From Thermoanaerobacterales bacterium (GTDB lineage: Bacteria > Actinomycetota > Acidimicrobiia > Acidimicrobiales > JACDCH01): 9,269 nucleotides of DNA. Shown piece by piece: positions 7,322-9,269 of the stretch. Both the position numbers and the translations under genes were made by a program. The DNA is taken from contig PKRH01000127.1 of NCBI GenBank assembly GCA_017577565.1, forward strand, positions 1 through 9,269, in the 5' to 3' direction. Position 1 is the stretch's first letter; the number at the start of each line of letters is the position of its first letter. The notes under the pieces are model-generated. The model ran no database searches. It worked only from the letters and a program-made list of their open reading frames with translations, and was not told the origin of the DNA.

Positions 7322-7629
7322 CGTTCGAACAGCTTGAAGACAGCTTCGCCGAAGGCGAAGTCGAGGGTAGCGATGTAGGCGGTCAACACGACCACCGTGA
7401 TCAGGACGATGACCGAGTAGTTGATGACCTCGGGGCGGGTGGGCCAGGCGACCTTGCGCAGCTCGCCCCGCACCTCGCGCAGGAACTGGACCGGTCCGGT
7501 GCGCTCGTCCCGCGAGCGGGCCGGCCGAGGGGCCTGCGGCGCCGGGCGCTTGCGGGGGGCCGGCGCGCCGTCGGCGCCGAGCTGCCCCTGCTTCTGCAGC
7601 ATGCGCTTCTGCTGTCGGTTCATCGCCAT
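7318..7629 (-). CDS. secE: Preprotein translocase subunit SecE
   Basis: SecE clamps around SecY in the inner membrane and is essential for the protein-conducting channel. The protein has 103 residues with the single-membrane-span architecture usual outside gamma-proteobacteria. A basic, Pro/Ala-rich cytoplasmic N-terminus (residues 1-45) is followed by the amphipathic SecE signature REVRGELRKVAWPTRPEV (51-68) and one hydrophobic span at about 70-92. ATG at 7627-7629 is used; a second in-frame ATG two codons later is also possible, as the ribosome binding site (GAGGG, 7 nt from the first ATG) is weak. The gene starts 40 nt after tRNA-Trp and overlaps nusG by 4 nt. Confidence 0.97.
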   Translation of the reverse strand: MAMNRQQKRMLQKQGQLGADGAPAPRKRPAPQAPRPARSRDERTGPVQFLREVRGELRKVAWPTRPEVINYSVIVLITVVVLTAYIATLDFAFGEAVFKLFER

Positions 7630-7669
7630 GGCGAGGCCCTCGGGGACGACGTCGGGGACGGGGAGGGAG

Positions 7670-7742
<73 letters not shown>

Positions 7743-7759
7743 CGGTCTGAAACCGCGCC

Positions 7760-7790
7760 AGCCTATCCCGAGGCCGGCGCCGCGGGACAA
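7760..7790 (-). promoter_or_regulatory. Candidate promoter for tRNA-Trp-secE-nusG
   Basis: On the minus strand TTGTCC (7785-7790) and TAGGCT (7760-7765) are separated by 19 bp, slightly long. The -10 fits TANNNT and lies 17 nt before the tRNA 5' end, which would leave a leader of about 10 nt, as is common for tRNA genes. Confidence 0.5.
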
Positions 7791-7806
7791 TGCGGCCCCC
7801 GACCCG

Positions 7807-7829
7807 CCGGGCCGCCGGGCAGGGCCCGG
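7807..7829 (-). terminator. Weak GC hairpin after the anti-sigma gene
   Basis: CCGGGCC (7807-7813) and GGCCCGG (7823-7829) can pair with a 9-nt loop directly after the anti-sigma stop codon. No U-run follows, and the region can pair in other ways because of repeated CCGCCGGGC units. It could only partly end the sigma-operon transcript. Confidence 0.35.
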
Positions 7830-7830
7830 A

Positions 7831-8190
7831 TCAGCCCGCCAGGCGGGTGCGCCGGCTGCGGGTGGCGAAGACCAGCGCCCCGGCAGCGCCGGCGGCCGTG
7901 GCCGCCGCGAGGCCACCAAGATAGGCGATGCGCCGGCCCGACAGCACCGACCGGATCGCGTGGCGCTCGCCCGCCTCCTCGATGCCGGCGAGGATCTCGG
8001 CCAGCAGCCCCGGCGCCGGCTCGATGACCTCGGTGCGCAGCTGGCGCATGGCCCGGAGCAGCTTCCGGTACTGCACGACCTCGGCCTGGCACCGCAGGCA
8101 CCGCTCGACGTGGCGCCGCTCGGCCCGGCCGAGCCGCGCGTCGCCGTCGACGGTGGCGGCCAGCGCCTCGGACAGCTCCTCACACAGCAC
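7831..8190 (-). CDS. Zinc-finger anti-sigma factor, membrane-anchored
   Basis: This gene probably encodes the cognate anti-sigma factor that holds the neighbouring ECF sigma factor inactive. The protein is 119 residues. The N-terminal zinc-binding anti-sigma (ZAS) domain has Cys3 and the motif HVERCLRC (His27, Cys31, Cys34: HX3CX2C), with a helical region to about residue 75. One Ala/Gly-rich hydrophobic span follows at about 88-110, then only nine residues (RSRRTRLAG). There is therefore no extracytoplasmic sensor domain. I choose GTG at 8188-8190 because the strong GGAGGTGA is 5 nt upstream; the in-frame GTG at 8197-8199 overlaps that site. It follows the sigma gene by 23 nt, the usual sigma/anti-sigma operon order. 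The inducing signal cannot be told from sequence; a ZAS cysteine-based redox response is one possibility. Confidence 0.88.
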   Translation of the reverse strand: MLCEELSEALAATVDGDARLGRAERRHVERCLRCQAEVVQYRKLLRAMRQLRTEVIEPAPGLLAEILAGIEEAGERHAIRSVLSGRRIAYLGGLAAATAAGAAGALVFATRSRRTRLAG

Positions 8191-8195
8191 GTCGT

Positions 8196-8206
8196 TCACC
8201 TCCCCT
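8196..8206 (-). promoter_or_regulatory. Ribosome binding site that decides the anti-sigma start
   Basis: AGGGGAGGTGA contains GGAGGTGA, an eight-base match to the expected 16S rRNA 3' end, 5 nt before GTG 8188-8190. It sits between the sigma stop and the anti-sigma gene. Confidence 0.7.
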
Positions 8207-8213
8207 GGGCATC

Positions 8214-8792
8214 TCAGACCGCACGCCGTCCCTCCCGGCGCGGGAAGAGCTCGTCGCGCAGCTTCTTCCGGGCACGGTGCAGGCGCACCTTCGCCGCCGA
8301 CTCGGAGATGCCCAGCTCGGCAGCGATCGCCTCGTGCGGCAGCTCGTAGACGTCGCGGAGGACGACGACGGCCCGCAGGCGGGGCGGGAGCCCGTCGAGG
8401 GCGGCGAGCAGCCGGTCGCGCAGGTCGTCGCCGTCGGCCCGCAGCTGCGGGTCGCGGTCGGGGTGGCCGTCGGGGACCGACGCCGCCTCGTCCAGGTCGT
8501 GGTGGCGGTGGCGGCTGCGCCGCCCCAGGTGCGTCGCCGCGCAGTTGGCGGTGATCCGGTACATCCAGGTGGTGAACTGCGCGTCGCCCCGGAACCGCCG
8601 CAGGCCCCGGTAGGCCCGCAGGTAGGCCTCCTGCACGACGTCGCGGGCGTCCTCCTCGTCGCCCGTCAGGCGGTAGGCGAGCGTGTAGGTGTCGGCGTGG
8701 GTCGCGCGCACCAGCTCCTCGAACGCGGACCGGTCCCCGTCGCGGGCGGCCGCGACGAGCTCGCTGACGTCGCGCGCGCTCTCACGTGGCAT
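8214..8792 (-). CDS. ECF-family (group 4) RNA polymerase sigma factor
   Basis: This is a small alternative sigma factor that directs RNA polymerase to a stress or envelope regulon; the regulon itself is not visible here. The protein has 192 residues, the ECF norm, with only regions 2 and 4. Region 2 is at about 22-92, including DEEDARDVVQEAYLRAYRGL and FTTWMYRITANCAATHLGRR. A charged His/Arg/Asp-rich linker covers about 93-123. Region 4 is at about 125-182, including LPPRLRAVVVLRDVYELPHE and the helix-turn-helix AIAAELGISESAAKVRLHRA. ATG at 8790-8792 is the best start but has only a weak, distant GAGG upstream, so the start is less certain than the rest. It is followed by its anti-sigma gene and separated from rpmG by a hairpin, suggesting its own promoter. 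It cannot be assigned to a named sigma subgroup from reading alone. Confidence 0.93.
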   Translation of the reverse strand: MPRESARDVSELVAAARDGDRSAFEELVRATHADTYTLAYRLTGDEEDARDVVQEAYLRAYRGLRRFRGDAQFTTWMYRITANCAATHLGRRSRHRHHDLDEAASVPDGHPDRDPQLRADGDDLRDRLLAALDGLPPRLRAVVVLRDVYELPHEAIAAELGISESAAKVRLHRARKKLRDELFPRREGRRAV

Positions 8793-8830
8793 CGCCGGCT
8801 TCGACCTCGCCGGGTCCGGGCGGGTTACGA

Positions 8831-8849
8831 GACGATCCGGTGACGATCC
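8831..8849 (-). repeat. 8-bp direct repeat upstream of the sigma gene, possible operator or ECF promoter
   Basis: GGATCGTC occurs twice on the minus strand with an 11-bp period (8842-8849 and 8831-8838), so both copies face the same side of the helix. The repeat lies 39-57 nt before the sigma start codon. The same stretch could be read as an ECF-like promoter, GGGATC then CGTAA about 15 nt further. Sequence alone does not decide between the two. Confidence 0.45.
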
Positions 8850-8880
8850 CGGGGGCGGGGGCGAGGCCGGGCCGGAACGG

Positions 8881-8910
8881 CGACAGCCCCGCCGCAGGGC
8901 GGGGCTGTCG
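8881..8910 (-). terminator. 13-bp perfect hairpin after rpmG, terminator of tuf-rpmG
   Basis: CGACAGCCCCGCC (8881-8893) and its exact complement at 8898-8910 enclose a 4-nt loop. It begins 53 nt after the rpmG stop. No U-run follows on the minus strand (CCGTTCC), so it is a GC-rich, tail-less type. It separates tuf-rpmG from the sigma gene. Confidence 0.7.
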
Positions 8911-8963
8911 GTCTGCGTCCGTCGCACGGCTGCCCGCGACGGCACCCGCGGGCCGGCGCGGGC

Positions 8964-9131
8964 TCAGCGGGTCTCCTTGTGCACCGTGTGGCGCCGCTCC
9001 CAGCGGCAGTACTTCTTGAGCTCGATGCGCTCGCGGTCGTTCATCCGGTTCTTCGTCGTGATGTAGTTGCGCCGCTTGCACGACGTGCACTCGAGGGTGA
9101 CCTGCACCCGCTTCTCACCGGCCTTGGCCAT
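8964..9131 (-). CDS. rpmG: Ribosomal protein L33 (bL33), with one zinc cysteine replaced
   Basis: This is a small 50S protein near the tRNA exit site. At 55 residues it has the usual length, with the typical RNYITTKNRMNDRERIELKK core and HTVHKETR end. Zinc-type L33 proteins carry two CXXC pairs. Here the first is intact (Cys15, Cys18) but the second reads Cys42-Arg-Trp-Glu45, so one ligand is lost. Nearby His48 or Glu45 could in principle complete the site; alternatively the metal is no longer bound. The ATG has GGAG upstream. It starts 10 nt after the tuf stop, so tuf and rpmG are probably cotranscribed, and a strong hairpin follows the gene. Confidence 0.95.
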   Translation of the reverse strand: MAKAGEKRVQVTLECTSCKRRNYITTKNRMNDRERIELKKYCRWERRHTVHKETR

Positions 9132-9141
9132 CGCAGTGCTC

Positions 9142-9269
9142 CTACTTGATGATCTTGGTGACGCGGCCGGAGCCGACGGTGCGGCCGCCTTCGCGGATGG
9201 CGAACAGCAGGCCCTCGTCCATGGCGATCGGCGCGATCAGCTCCACGGTCATCTCGGTGTTGTCGCCCG
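9142..9269 (-). CDS. tuf: Elongation factor Tu, C-terminal end only
   Basis: EF-Tu delivers aminoacyl-tRNA to the ribosome in a GTP-dependent way. Only the last 41 full codons lie in the window; the start and the GTPase domain are beyond the right edge. The visible part is the end of beta-barrel domain 3, GDNTEMTVELIAPIAMDEGL then FAIREGGRTVGSGRVTKIIK, a textbook EF-Tu C-terminus. The stop is TAG at 9142-9144. rpmG follows 10 nt later. Whether this is the only tuf copy in the genome cannot be told. Confidence 0.97.
   Translation of the reverse strand, partial: GDNTEMTVELIAPIAMDEGLLFAIREGGRTVGSGRVTKIIK

Noticed and set aside
8933..8952. CCCGCG/CGCGGG hairpin just after rpmG
   Set aside because: The 6-bp arms with an 8-nt loop are weak next to the 13-bp hairpin that follows, so I do not count it as a separate terminator.

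Overview
The window is a high-GC stretch of the conserved translation/transcription gene cluster of an actinobacterium. Every gene lies on the minus strand, so biological order runs from the right edge to the left: tuf (3' end only), rpmG, an ECF-type sigma factor, its zinc-finger anti-sigma factor, tRNA-Trp, secE, nusG, rplK, rplA, rplJ, rplL and rpoB (cut near its 3' end by the left edge). The GC content, GTG and TTG starts, strong GGAGG-type ribosome binding sites, a tRNA without encoded CCA and the actinobacterial RpoB C-terminus all point to Actinomycetota. A deep lineage such as Acidimicrobiia is my inference from the RpoB N-terminal region and gene order, not a proven placement.

Right part (about 8790-9269): tuf ends 10 nt before rpmG, so the two are probably cotranscribed. 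A perfect 13-bp hairpin follows rpmG. rpmG encodes a bL33 that keeps only three of the four zinc-ribbon cysteines.

Middle right (about 7743-8880): a two-gene sigma/anti-sigma cassette sits between rpmG and tRNA-Trp. In Mycobacterium tuberculosis this slot holds hadABC. The sigma gene has an 8-bp direct repeat upstream, possibly part of its promoter or an operator. tRNA-Trp has its own plausible promoter and probably starts the secE-nusG-rplK-rplA transcript; secE and nusG overlap by 4 nt.

Middle left (about 3950-5185): rplJ and rplL follow a 225-nt intergenic region with four consecutive hairpins and a sequence resembling the conserved L10-leader motif, which fits autogenous control by L10-L12. 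rplL starts 2 nt after rplJ, with its ribosome binding site inside the end of rplJ.

Left part (1-3949): a 435-nt non-coding stretch separates rplL from rpoB. It holds a 12-bp GC hairpin after rplL and two tandem sigma-70-type promoters, each with an exact 17-bp spacer, then about 150 nt of leader. rpoB starts at TTG. Its rifampicin pocket carries Asn at the position of E. coli Ser531, a substitution tied to natural rifampicin resistance in spirochaetes.

The genes supply protein synthesis (EF-Tu, bL33, L11, L1, L10, L7/L12, tRNA-Trp), membrane protein export (SecE) and RNA synthesis (NusG, RpoB). The sigma/anti-sigma pair is the only accessory element. I see no mobile element, CRISPR array or wholly unknown gene system.
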